NCBI GenBank assembly: GCA_944333375.1
Contig: CALVKX010000042.1
Coordinates: forward strand, 1-11,959
DNA: 11,959 bases
DNA from: an uncultured Eubacteriales bacterium
GTDB taxonomy: Bacteria; Bacillota_A; Clostridia; Christensenellales; Aristaeellaceae
Direction: 5' to 3'
Translations under genes and position numbers: made by a program
Shown: in pieces, positions 1 to 5,590 of the stretch
Position numbering within the stretch: the first letter of the stretch is position 1
How the letters are laid out: every line of letters begins with the position of its first letter
The notes under the pieces: generated by a model
Databases searched by the model: none
What the model saw: only the letters and a program-made list of their open reading frames with translations
What the model was told of the DNA's origin: nothing

Positions 1-1361
1 GCCAGGTGCGTCAGGGTGAGCTCACGCTCATAGCGCGCCTTGCGCGTGGCGGCACGGCGACGTATCCGCTGGGAAAGCGCCTCCTCGGCCGCCTCTGGGA
101 TCTGTTCAGCACGCAGACAGCCGTGTTCCGCGAGGGCGGGCAGCTTGTCCTCCTCCACCGTTTCGCCCCGCCCGGCCCGCTCCATCACCTCGGTCAACAG
201 CCGTTCCGTGCGCTCACGGCCGCGCCCCCAGCAAAGCTCATGGTTCGCGCATCGGCCGCAGAGCAGTTCCCCCAGCTCCGCGCCGCTGCTGCCCTCCTGT
301 CCGTCGGGGTCCGGCAGCGCCCTGGCCAGGCGGTCGACCGCATCGCGCATGTGCGCGATGCGCTGGCTGACGAAGGCCGCCTCCATGGTCCTGACGCCGG
401 GCTCGGGGCCCTGCGCGCACGCGCGCACCCTGTCCGCAAGGCGCGCCGGCAAAAGCGCATAGCCCGCGGCCCCCGCCAGCGCCGCCCAGAAATTCAGCGC
501 CGGCGCGCTCAGGGGCGTGAGGACATACCCCAGCGCCCACCCCGCCGCGGCGGCCGGGCTGAGGAGCCAGCGCCGGCGCTGCATCGGCGGCAGGCCGCAC
601 AGCAGCCCGATGATCGCCAGCACCGGCGCCACGCGGCTGTTGTGCCCGCTCATGGCCAGCGCCAGGCCACACATCAGCCCGCCGCTCACGCCGTAAACCG
701 GGCCGTTTGCGGCGGCGCACGCCACCGTCATCCAGACGGCCGCAAGCTGTCCGAGGTTGAGCGGCCCCACGCGGAAATACGCAAGTCCGCCCGCAACCAG
801 CAGTCCCAGCACCGCCACCCCCAGGCGCTCGCGCTTGCAGGTGGGGGCGCCGGTGGAGCGCATGCCGTCCATGACGCTTCGGAAAAACGCGGCGGAGAGC
901 ATCCCCAGAGGAACGGCGGCGAGGCTGAGCAGCACCTCCAGCGGCGCGCCCCCGGCCAGCGCCGCCAGGACGCGCGGGATCATCGCAAGGCCGCACAACG
1001 CCGCCGTCTCAATGCCCGGGCGCGGCCGGATGCGCCTGGTGACGAGCCACAGCCCCGCCACCCCCACGTGCTGCCACAGATCCAAATCCAGCCCCCACAG
1101 CGCCCTGAGCGCCATCGACGCGCCCAGGCCTGCCGGCACGAGCGCCGGAGGCTTGTCCCCACGCGCCAGCACCGCCGCCGCCGCGAAGGGCGACGGGATG
1201 CCAAACCATTGCACAAACGTAAAGAGGAACACCGCCGCCGTTTCGCCCACAGGCTGCGCCGCGTCGCGCACAAACGCCAAAAAGCGCCTCCCCGCGCGCC
1301 TGAGGCCCTTTCCTCTGCGCTCGACCGCCGCCTGCGGCCGGGCCGCCGTCGAAGTTTCCAT
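1..1361 (-). CDS. spoIIE: Stage II sporulation protein E (SpoIIE), N-terminal half, cut by left window edge
   Basis: SpoIIE is a membrane-bound PP2C-type phosphatase that activates sigma-F in the forespore by dephosphorylating SpoIIAA, and it acts at the polar septum. I translated the minus strand from ATG 1361; the frame stays open for 453 codons to the window edge. After a basic N-terminus (about residues 1-30) comes a long hydrophobic multi-pass region (about 40-330), then a soluble part with a Cys cluster C368-x2-C371-x5-C377-W378, as I recall from clostridial SpoIIE regulatory regions. The last visible residues (RKARYERELTLTHLA) are Arg-rich and typical of the linker before the phosphatase domain. 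The PP2C domain lies outside the window; full proteins are about 800 residues. The start is set by GGGAGG (complement of 1368-1373), 6 nt before the ATG. The gene is divergent from the FMN-binding gene. The main alternative is another multi-pass protein, but the membrane region plus CxxC...CW layout makes SpoIIE likely. Confidence 0.85.
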   Translation of the reverse strand, partial: METSTAARPQAAVERRGKGLRRAGRRFLAFVRDAAQPVGETAAVFLFTFVQWFGIPSPFAAAAVLARGDKPPALVPAGLGASMALRALWGLDLDLWQHVGVAGLWLVTRRIRPRPGIETAALCGLAMIPRVLAALAGGAPLEVLLSLAAVPLGMLSAAFFRSVMDGMRSTGAPTCKRERLGVAVLGLLVAGGLAYFRVGPLNLGQLAAVWMTVACAAANGPVYGVSGGLMCGLALAMSGHNSRVAPVLAIIGLLCGLPPMQRRRWLLSPAAAAGWALGYVLTPLSAPALNFWAALAGAAGYALLPARLADRVRACAQGPEPGVRTMEAAFVSQRIAHMRDAVDRLARALPDPDGQEGSSGAELGELLCGRCANHELCWGRGRERTERLLTEVMERAGRGETVEEDKLPALAEHGCLRAEQIPEAAEEALSQRIRRRAATRKARYERELTLTHL

Positions 1362-1539
1362 ACGCCGCCTCCCAAAGCCAGTGTACAGCCAGTATAGCCA
1401 GCGCCGTTTTCGCGCCGTGTCGCTTTGGGGCGCGAAGCCTGTCAAACATCCCGCAGGATGCGACAGACTTTGCGCCGCATAGGACCGGCCGCGGCGGCGC
1501 AAGCTAATGCCGACCCTATGCAGGCAGGAGGAGCTTTCA
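1362..1539. promoter_or_regulatory. Divergent intergenic region between spoIIE and the FMN-binding protein gene
   Basis: This 178-bp stretch must hold the promoters for both divergent genes. For spoIIE (minus strand) a TATACT -10-like hexamer is visible (complement of 1391-1396), about 30 bp before the start codon, but no good -35 sits 17 bp upstream of it. In B. subtilis the spoIIE promoter depends on phosphorylated Spo0A and has atypical spacing, so a poor -35 is not surprising. A one-mismatch 0A-box, TGCGACA (1459-1465; consensus TTCGACA in this orientation), and an inverted repeat (1470-1502, listed separately) lie upstream. I see no convincing plus-strand sigma-A promoter. Promoter assignments here are tentative. 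Confidence 0.4.
1470..1502. repeat. Perfect 9-bp inverted repeat upstream of the FMN-binding protein gene
   Basis: TTGCGCCGC (1470-1478) is repeated in inverted form as GCGGCGCAA (1494-1502) with a 15-nt spacer. It ends 23 nt before the AGGAGGAG ribosome binding site of the downstream gene. It could form an mRNA hairpin or serve as a dimeric operator in the divergent region. No T-run follows, so it does not look like an intrinsic terminator. Confidence 0.5.
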
Positions 1540-2016
1540 ATGGAGAATCAGAAAAAATGGGCCGGATGGCTGATCGCAGCACTGGTTGTAGCGGTCGGTG
1601 TCGTCGCCGTGGTCATGAGCACCGGCACGGCCGAGCCGCCCGCCGCCACCCAAACGCCCGCCGTAACCGCGTCGCCCATGGCCAGCGTGACGCCCGCGCC
1701 GACCGCATCCGCCGCGCAAAGCGGCATGCGCACGGCCAACGCCAGCGTCCTGGGCTATGCCGGCCCGGTGCTGGTGCGGCTGACGCTGGACGCGAACGGC
1801 GCGATCTCGTCGCTGGACGTGGGCGGCGCGCGCTTTGAGGAAACGGTGGGTGTCGGCAGCCGCGTGCGCGAGGAGGAGTTCACCGCACAGTTCATCGGCA
1901 AGACCCCGCCGCTTACGCTGGGCGAGGATATCGACGGCATCTCCGGCGCCACGGTGTCCAGCCAGGCGGCGGTGGACGCGGTCAACGAAGCGGCGGCGTT
2001 TCTCAAGGAAAACTAG
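1540..2016 (+). CDS. Membrane-anchored FMN-binding domain protein
   Basis: This is a 158-residue protein with one N-terminal membrane segment (about residues 8-27), a Pro/Thr/Ala-rich linker (about 28-66) and a small FMN-binding domain (about 67-155). The domain ends in DGISGATVSS, where S135-G136-A137-T138 is the flavinylation motif; in this family ApbE attaches FMN to the Thr through a phosphoester bond. This domain is the module found in RnfG/NqrC and in extracytoplasmic electron-transfer proteins. The topology puts it on the outer face of the membrane, so a role in extracytoplasmic electron transfer is the family expectation; the partner is unknown. No ApbE, Rnf or Nqr gene is in the window. 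The start is set by AGGAGGAG (1526-1533), 6 nt before ATG 1540; an in-frame ATG at 1507 lacks such a site. The Spo0A-like gene follows 81 nt downstream. Confidence 0.85.
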   Translation: MENQKKWAGWLIAALVVAVGVVAVVMSTGTAEPPAATQTPAVTASPMASVTPAPTASAAQSGMRTANASVLGYAGPVLVRLTLDANGAISSLDVGGARFEETVGVGSRVREEEFTAQFIGKTPPLTLGEDIDGISGATVSSQAAVDAVNEAAAFLKEN

Positions 2017-2022
2017 ACAGGG

Positions 2023-2029
2023 TTCGACA
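2023..2029 (-). promoter_or_regulatory. Perfect 0A-box match (TGTCGAA) upstream of the Spo0A-like gene
   Basis: The plus strand reads TTCGACA, the reverse complement of the Spo0A consensus TGTCGAA. It lies 7 nt after the stop codon of the FMN-binding gene and 69 nt before the start of the Spo0A-like gene, a plausible operator position. It may mean control by Spo0A~P or by the gene's own product. A single 7-mer can occur by chance (about 1% for a stretch this long), and I see no second well-spaced box. Confidence 0.4.
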
Positions 2030-2097
2030 AAGGTTTCGGTCATACCCGGAAGGTCACGGGAGCCGCGTGGGCGTATCCTTATATGGGAGGTGCGCTC

Positions 2098-2889
2098 ATG
2101 CGGCTTTTGATCGCTGTGCTGGATGCAAGGGTGGCCCGCCGGGTGGCGGCGGGGATGGAGGACAGGGGCTTTGAGGCGCGGATCGCCCCGAACGGCGCGC
2201 AGGCGGTTGAGCTTCTTGAGCGCGAGCGCTTTGATCTGATGCTTCTTCATGCCTGCCTGCCCGCCGTCGACGGACTGGGGGTGCTCGGCGCGCTGGAGGC
2301 GCTGCGCCCCGTCTGTCCTCCCCGCGTGCTGTTTCTTCTGGAGCCCGAGCTGTGTCCCTCGCGCCCCGCCATGGCCGACGCTGCCGCTCCCATCTGCGCG
2401 GCCCCGGAAAAGCTGTGCGCGCTTTTGGAAACGCTTTCGCAAAAGCCGCTGCCGAAGTTGGCAGCGGCTCAGGCGGCCCGCACCGCGCAGGCGGTGGGCA
2501 CGTTTTTGGATACGATCTCCATGAGCGACCGTTACAAGGGCCGCGCCTACGCGGCGTGGCTTCTGGAGCGCCTGACGCCCTCGCCGGCGCTGGAGGCGCG
2601 GTCCATGGGCGAACTGTATCAGGCATGCGCCCGCGCCTTTTCCACCACGCCCGCCGCCGTGGAGCGCTGTCTGCGCGTGGCGGTGGAGAGCGTGTTCACC
2701 CAGGGCAGCATCCGGGGAATCGAGCGCTTCTTCGGCGCAACGGTGGACCCGGAGCGCGGCAAGCCCACCAACCGGGCCTTTCTGTGCGAGGCCGCCCAGC
2801 AGCTCCGGCTGGATCACTCCTTGGCCGCGACGCGCTCGCCAAAGAGCAGCGAGATGCACCACAGCCCGGCCGCGCCCACGATGGTGTAG
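2098..2889 (+). CDS. Spo0A-like transcription regulator with degenerate (pseudo-)receiver domain
   Basis: This 263-residue protein has two domains. Residues 1-112 follow the receiver fold pattern (RLLIAVLD, then PNGAQAVELLERERFDLMLL, then CLPAVDGLGVL). However, the phospho-acceptor position, Asp in DxxMP of Spo0A, is His51 in LLHACLP. Only one of the two metal-binding acidic residues remains (D9), and the conserved Thr/Ser and Lys are not evident. Residues about 130-240 match the Spo0A C-terminal DNA-binding domain, including the recognition-helix VERxxR pattern (188-193), QGSIRGIERFFG and KPTNRAF, ending at LRLDH. A tail of about 23 residues beyond the usual end (241-263) is read across the antisense DUF378 gene. 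The likely role is a sporulation-related DNA-binding regulator that does not depend on phosphorylation; that is inference. The start is set by GGGAGG (2085-2090), 7 nt before ATG 2098. It is probably not the main Spo0A, which needs the Asp. Confidence 0.85.
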   Translation: MRLLIAVLDARVARRVAAGMEDRGFEARIAPNGAQAVELLERERFDLMLLHACLPAVDGLGVLGALEALRPVCPPRVLFLLEPELCPSRPAMADAAAPICAAPEKLCALLETLSQKPLPKLAAAQAARTAQAVGTFLDTISMSDRYKGRAYAAWLLERLTPSPALEARSMGELYQACARAFSTTPAAVERCLRVAVESVFTQGSIRGIERFFGATVDPERGKPTNRAFLCEAAQQLRLDHSLAATRSPKSSEMHHSPAAPTMV

Positions 2890-3017
2890 ACGATGCGGCT
2901 GACCACCGCCGCCTGCCCGCCAAAGAGATAGGCCACCAGATCGAATTGAAAAATGCCGATCAGCGCCCAGTTGATGGCGCCGATGATGACCAGCACCAGC
3001 GAAATCTTATCCAGCAT
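2814..3017 (-). CDS. DUF378 family small membrane protein
   Basis: This is a 67-residue protein with two predicted membrane segments (about residues 5-23 and 38-58) around a short FQFDLVAYLFGG loop. The MLDKISLVLVIIGAINWALIG start is typical of the DUF378 family, which has no known function. The start at 3017 is set by a strong AAGGAGGT (complement of 3027-3034), 9 nt before the ATG; an upstream in-frame start at 3083 would add 22 unrelated residues. The last 76 bp overlap the 3' end of the convergent Spo0A-like gene. The beta-propeller gene lies upstream on the same strand, with a hairpin in between. Confidence 0.85.
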   Translation of the reverse strand: MLDKISLVLVIIGAINWALIGIFQFDLVAYLFGGQAAVVSRIVYTIVGAAGLWCISLLFGERVAAKE

Positions 3018-3043
3018 AGCAAGACAACCTCCTTCCCTCCGTA

Positions 3044-3061
3044 CCCCGGCACACGCCGGGG
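3044..3061 (-). terminator. GC-rich hairpin between beta-propeller and DUF378 genes
   Basis: CCCCGGC (3044-3050) and GCCGGGG (3055-3061) form a 7-bp stem with a 4-nt loop. It lies after the stop of the beta-propeller gene and just before the DUF378 ribosome binding site on the minus strand. No T-run follows, so it is a weak terminator at best and may instead be an mRNA processing or attenuation hairpin. Confidence 0.4.
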
Positions 3062-3095
3062 CTTCTGTGTCAAGGATGCGCAAAACGCGTCCGGA

Positions 3096-3956
3096 TTATG
3101 CCATCAAAAAACAGGCGTGAACGTCGGTCCCGTTGAGGATCGTGCGCCTCAGCCAGGGCTTGTGATGCGACAGAAGGCAGACGCTGCCGCTGAGCGTCGC
3201 GCTCACCAGCGCCATGGGGCCGCGGCAGCACAGCCCGGCGCACAGCGCCAGGTCCGGGACGTTCCAAAGCAGCCGCCCGCCGGGAATGTCCAGCTTCATC
3301 AGCCCGTCGCGCGTGCTGATGAGCGCGCCCGCGCCGTCGGGGCAAATGCACAGCCCGCCGGGCTGTCCCGGCAGCTCGATGAGCTTGCGCGGCCTCAGCG
3401 TGCCGGGGGCGAGCGTGTAGATCGCCGTCTGAATCTCCTCCCCCTCCGCGGCGCACACCAGCAGCACCCCGCCGCGCCAGAACCCCGCCGCAAAGCAGGG
3501 GTTGAGGGTGTGGATGGTCCGCTCGCGCACCAGCTCCGGCGCGCTGAGCACATATGCCTCATCCACGGCTCCGCCCGCCGCCAGAAGCCAGCGCCCGGAT
3601 GCGTCCAGGCACAGGCTTCGGGGAAAGACGCCGGCCGGGGCCGCGAAGATCAGTTCGCCCGTGGCTGTCAGGCGCGTGTGCACGCTGTCCGCCTCGGCGC
3701 TGAGCTGATAGACGTAGCGCCCGCAGGGCGACAGGCACATGGCCGCAAGCCCCGGCGCGGCCGGCATGCGGCCCGCCTCCCGAAGGCCGCGGCCGGTCAG
3801 GCACACACATTCCCTCTGCCCGGCCACGCAGGCCAGCGCGCTGCCGGCACATACCAGATGGGGCTGCTCCAGCGGGCAGGGCACCTCGGAGAGCGGGGCG
3901 CCCCCGTCCGCGGCCTTCCATACGCCGAGCTTGACATCCGCAATCAACAGGCTCAT
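3096..3956 (-). CDS. Cysteine-rich beta-propeller-like (YncE/YVTN-type) protein
   Basis: This is a 286-residue soluble protein without signal peptide or membrane segment, so probably cytoplasmic. It contains repeated propeller-type strands of the form hydrophobic-x-Pro/Ala-x-G-x-hydrophobic: MCLSPCGRYVYQLS (73-86), SLCLDASGRWLLAAGG (115-129) and LCICPDGAGALIS (202-214), each followed by a short strand. This resembles YncE/YVTN or lactonase-like seven-bladed propellers. It has 17 cysteines (for example C50-x-C52, C74-x3-C78, C203-x-C205, C243-C244), which is high for this fold and could mean metal binding or a redox-sensitive surface. I do not recognise the exact family and assign no function. 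The start at ATG 3956 was chosen because AAAGGGG lies about 8 nt upstream; an in-frame start at 4052 would add 32 residues with no propeller character. The gene is divergent from the TSCPD operon. Confidence 0.65.
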   Translation of the reverse strand: MSLLIADVKLGVWKAADGGAPLSEVPCPLEQPHLVCAGSALACVAGQRECVCLTGRGLREAGRMPAAPGLAAMCLSPCGRYVYQLSAEADSVHTRLTATGELIFAAPAGVFPRSLCLDASGRWLLAAGGAVDEAYVLSAPELVRERTIHTLNPCFAAGFWRGGVLLVCAAEGEEIQTAIYTLAPGTLRPRKLIELPGQPGGLCICPDGAGALISTRDGLMKLDIPGGRLLWNVPDLALCAGLCCRGPMALVSATLSGSVCLLSHHKPWLRRTILNGTDVHACFLMA

Positions 3957-4073
3957 GGCACCGCCCCTTTCCCCCGCATCCTTATCAAACGCTACTGTCA
4001 CCCTATGCGAAAGGGCGGCGGATGTGAAAAGTTTGGCAGGAAAAACGGGCACGGCCGTCGAAGAGAATAAATT

Positions 4074-4092
4074 GGCTTATTTTGTGTAAGCC
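4074..4092. repeat. Small inverted repeat in the leader of the TSCPD-helicase operon
   Basis: GGCTTA (4074-4079) and TAAGCC (4087-4092) form a perfect 6-bp inverted repeat with a 7-nt A/T-rich loop, ending 5 nt before the AAAGGAG ribosome binding site of the TSCPD gene. It sits in the 158-bp divergent region 3957-4114, where I find no clear sigma-A promoter for either side. It may be an operator or a leader hairpin. Confidence 0.35.
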
Positions 4093-4114
4093 GTCACAAA
4101 GGAGAGACAAACGC

Positions 4115-4369
4115 ATGATGCACTACAAGACCCGGGGCACCTGCTCCACCGCCATCGATCTGGAGATCGAGGGCGGAACAATTACCGCCTGCCGCTTCAC
4201 CAACGGCTGCCGGGGAAACACCGACGGCCTTTCGCGCCTGGTCGTGGGCCAGGATGCGCGCGAGGTGATGAACCGCCTGCGCGGCGTTCAGTGCCGCGGC
4301 GGCACCTCCTGCCCCGATCAGCTCAGCCACGCGATCGAGGCGTACCTCAATGAGCAACAACCGAAGTAA
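4115..4369 (+). CDS. TSCPD domain-containing protein (TIGR03905 type)
   Basis: This 84-residue protein consists entirely of a TSCPD domain, named for the conserved Thr-Ser-Cys-Pro-Asp found here at T64-D68. Five Cys are spread along it (10, 26, 32, 60, 66), with GTCSTAIDLEIEGG near the start and FTNGCRGNTDGL in the middle, the usual pattern of the stand-alone family. The same domain occurs at the C-terminus of B12-dependent ribonucleotide reductases; the stand-alone protein has no established function, and metal binding through the Cys residues is inference. The start is placed at the first of two adjacent ATGs (4115, 4118), with AAAGGAG (4098-4104) 10 nt before it. It is the first gene of a tight unit: the helicase starts 12 nt after its stop. 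Confidence 0.9.
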   Translation: MMHYKTRGTCSTAIDLEIEGGTITACRFTNGCRGNTDGLSRLVVGQDAREVMNRLRGVQCRGGTSCPDQLSHAIEAYLNEQQPK

Positions 4370-4381
4370 GGAGCATCCGTT

Positions 4382-5569
4382 TTGGCAACAGAAGGAGTAC
4401 AGATCACCAAATTCTCCGAGGCCGCGGATCTGAGCGACGAGATCCTCAAGGCCGTCGAAAAAATGGGATTCAGCGAGATGACGCCCGTGCAGGCGAAAAC
4501 GCTTCCGCTGATGATGGAGGGGCGCGACCTCATCGCCATCGCCCCCACCGGCACGGGCAAAACCTGCGCCTTCGGCATCCCGATGCTGGAATACGTGAGC
4601 CTCAAGGACAAACGTGTCCAGGAGCTGGTCCTCGCGCCCACGCGCGAGCTCAGCCTTCAGATCACCGATGAGTTGCGCGCCCTGGCCCGCTACATTCCGG
4701 GCGTGCGCATCGCCTGCCTCTACGGCGGCCAGCCCATCACCAAGCAGCTCTCCCAGCTCAAGCAATGCCCGCAGATCGTGGTGGCCACGCCCGGCCGCCT
4801 TCTGGATCACATGAACCGGGGCAACATCCGCCTGGACAGCGTGCACACCATGGTCCTGGACGAGGCCGACGAGATGCTCAACATGGGCTTTGTCAAGGAC
4901 GTGACCAAGATCATCGAGGCCACGCCCATCGAGCGGCAGCTCGTGCTCTTCTCCGCCACCACCAACCAGGACGTGATGACCATCGCCTGGAAATACCAGC
5001 AGGACCCGGTGGAAGTCGTCATTCCGGCCACCAGGGAAAACCGGCCGCAGATCACCCAGTACGTGATTGCGACCGAGCGCGAGCACAAATACGAGCACCT
5101 GCTCTACCTGCTGGACAGCGACGTCTACCAGCGGGTGATGGTCTTTGTCAACACCAAGGACATGACCCAGCGCCTGTGCAAGCGCCTCAAGGACGCGGGC
5201 TATCCCGCCGACTGCCTGCACGGCGACATGCGCCAGTCCGCCCGCAACGAGGTCATGCAGGCGTACCGCAGGGGCAAGTTCCAGATCCTGCTGGCCACCG
5301 ACGTGGCCGCCCGCGGCATCGACGTGGACGACGTGGAGGCCGTCATCAACTACGACCTTCCCAACGAAAACGAGTATTACCTGCACCGCATCGGCCGCAC
5401 AGGCCGGGCCAAGAAGCACGGCGTGTCCTTCACGCTTCTGACCTATACCGAGAGCGTGCGCTTCGACGCCATCCTCAAATACATCATGGCCAAGCCCGTG
5501 CCGCTGCATTTTAACGATCTTGGCATACTGGTGACGGAATCGGGCGAACCTTTCTTTGAGGATATGTAA
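4382..5569 (+). CDS. DEAD-box ATP-dependent RNA helicase
   Basis: The 395-residue protein unwinds or remodels RNA duplexes using ATP, in the cytoplasm. All family motifs are visible in order: Q motif GFSEMTPVQ (29-37), motif I APTGTGKT (54-61), Ia PTREL (86-90), GG (115-116), Ib TPGRLLDH (136-143), II DEAD (160-163), III SAT (191-193), IV MVFVNT (253-258), V ATDVAARGID (305-314) and VI HRIGRTGR (335-342). It is little more than the two RecA-like domains; the basic or DbpA-like RNA-binding tail of CshA/DeaD/DbpA is missing, so substrate choice may come from a partner. The start is TTG 4382, supported by AAGGAG (4368-4373) 8 nt before it, with the ribosome binding site overlapping the TSCPD stop codon. 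This suggests coupled translation. I give no symbol because the subfamily cannot be fixed by eye. Confidence 0.95.
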   Translation: MATEGVQITKFSEAADLSDEILKAVEKMGFSEMTPVQAKTLPLMMEGRDLIAIAPTGTGKTCAFGIPMLEYVSLKDKRVQELVLAPTRELSLQITDELRALARYIPGVRIACLYGGQPITKQLSQLKQCPQIVVATPGRLLDHMNRGNIRLDSVHTMVLDEADEMLNMGFVKDVTKIIEATPIERQLVLFSATTNQDVMTIAWKYQQDPVEVVIPATRENRPQITQYVIATEREHKYEHLLYLLDSDVYQRVMVFVNTKDMTQRLCKRLKDAGYPADCLHGDMRQSARNEVMQAYRRGKFQILLATDVAARGIDVDDVEAVINYDLPNENEYYLHRIGRTGRAKKHGVSFTLLTYTESVRFDAILKYIMAKPVPLHFNDLGILVTESGEPFFEDM

Positions 5570-5590
5570 CAGCATTTGGAGGCGATTGAC

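Noticed and set aside
6..1397. 463-codon open frame on the plus strand opposite spoIIE
   Set aside because: The Arg/His/Pro-rich translation is a shadow. The minus-strand frame from 1361 gives a proper multi-pass membrane protein with a ribosome binding site.
1391..1445. TTGACA (complement of 1440-1445) paired with TATACT (complement of 1391-1396) as a spoIIE promoter
   Set aside because: The two hexamers are 43 bp apart, far too much for one sigma-A promoter. Only the -10-like hexamer is kept, as tentative.
1537..2862. 441-codon open frame on the minus strand opposite the FMN-binding and Spo0A-like genes
   Set aside because: It is antisense to two recognised domains and has no domain signal of its own.
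4056..4062. CGTCGAA, a one-mismatch 0A box before the TSCPD operon
   Set aside because: One-mismatch 7-mers are common in DNA this GC-rich, and neither neighbouring gene has a sporulation link.
2352..4070. 572-codon open frame on the plus strand
   Set aside because: It crosses the Spo0A-like, DUF378 and propeller genes in a wrong frame or strand, and its composition is Arg/Pro/Ala/Gln-rich noise.
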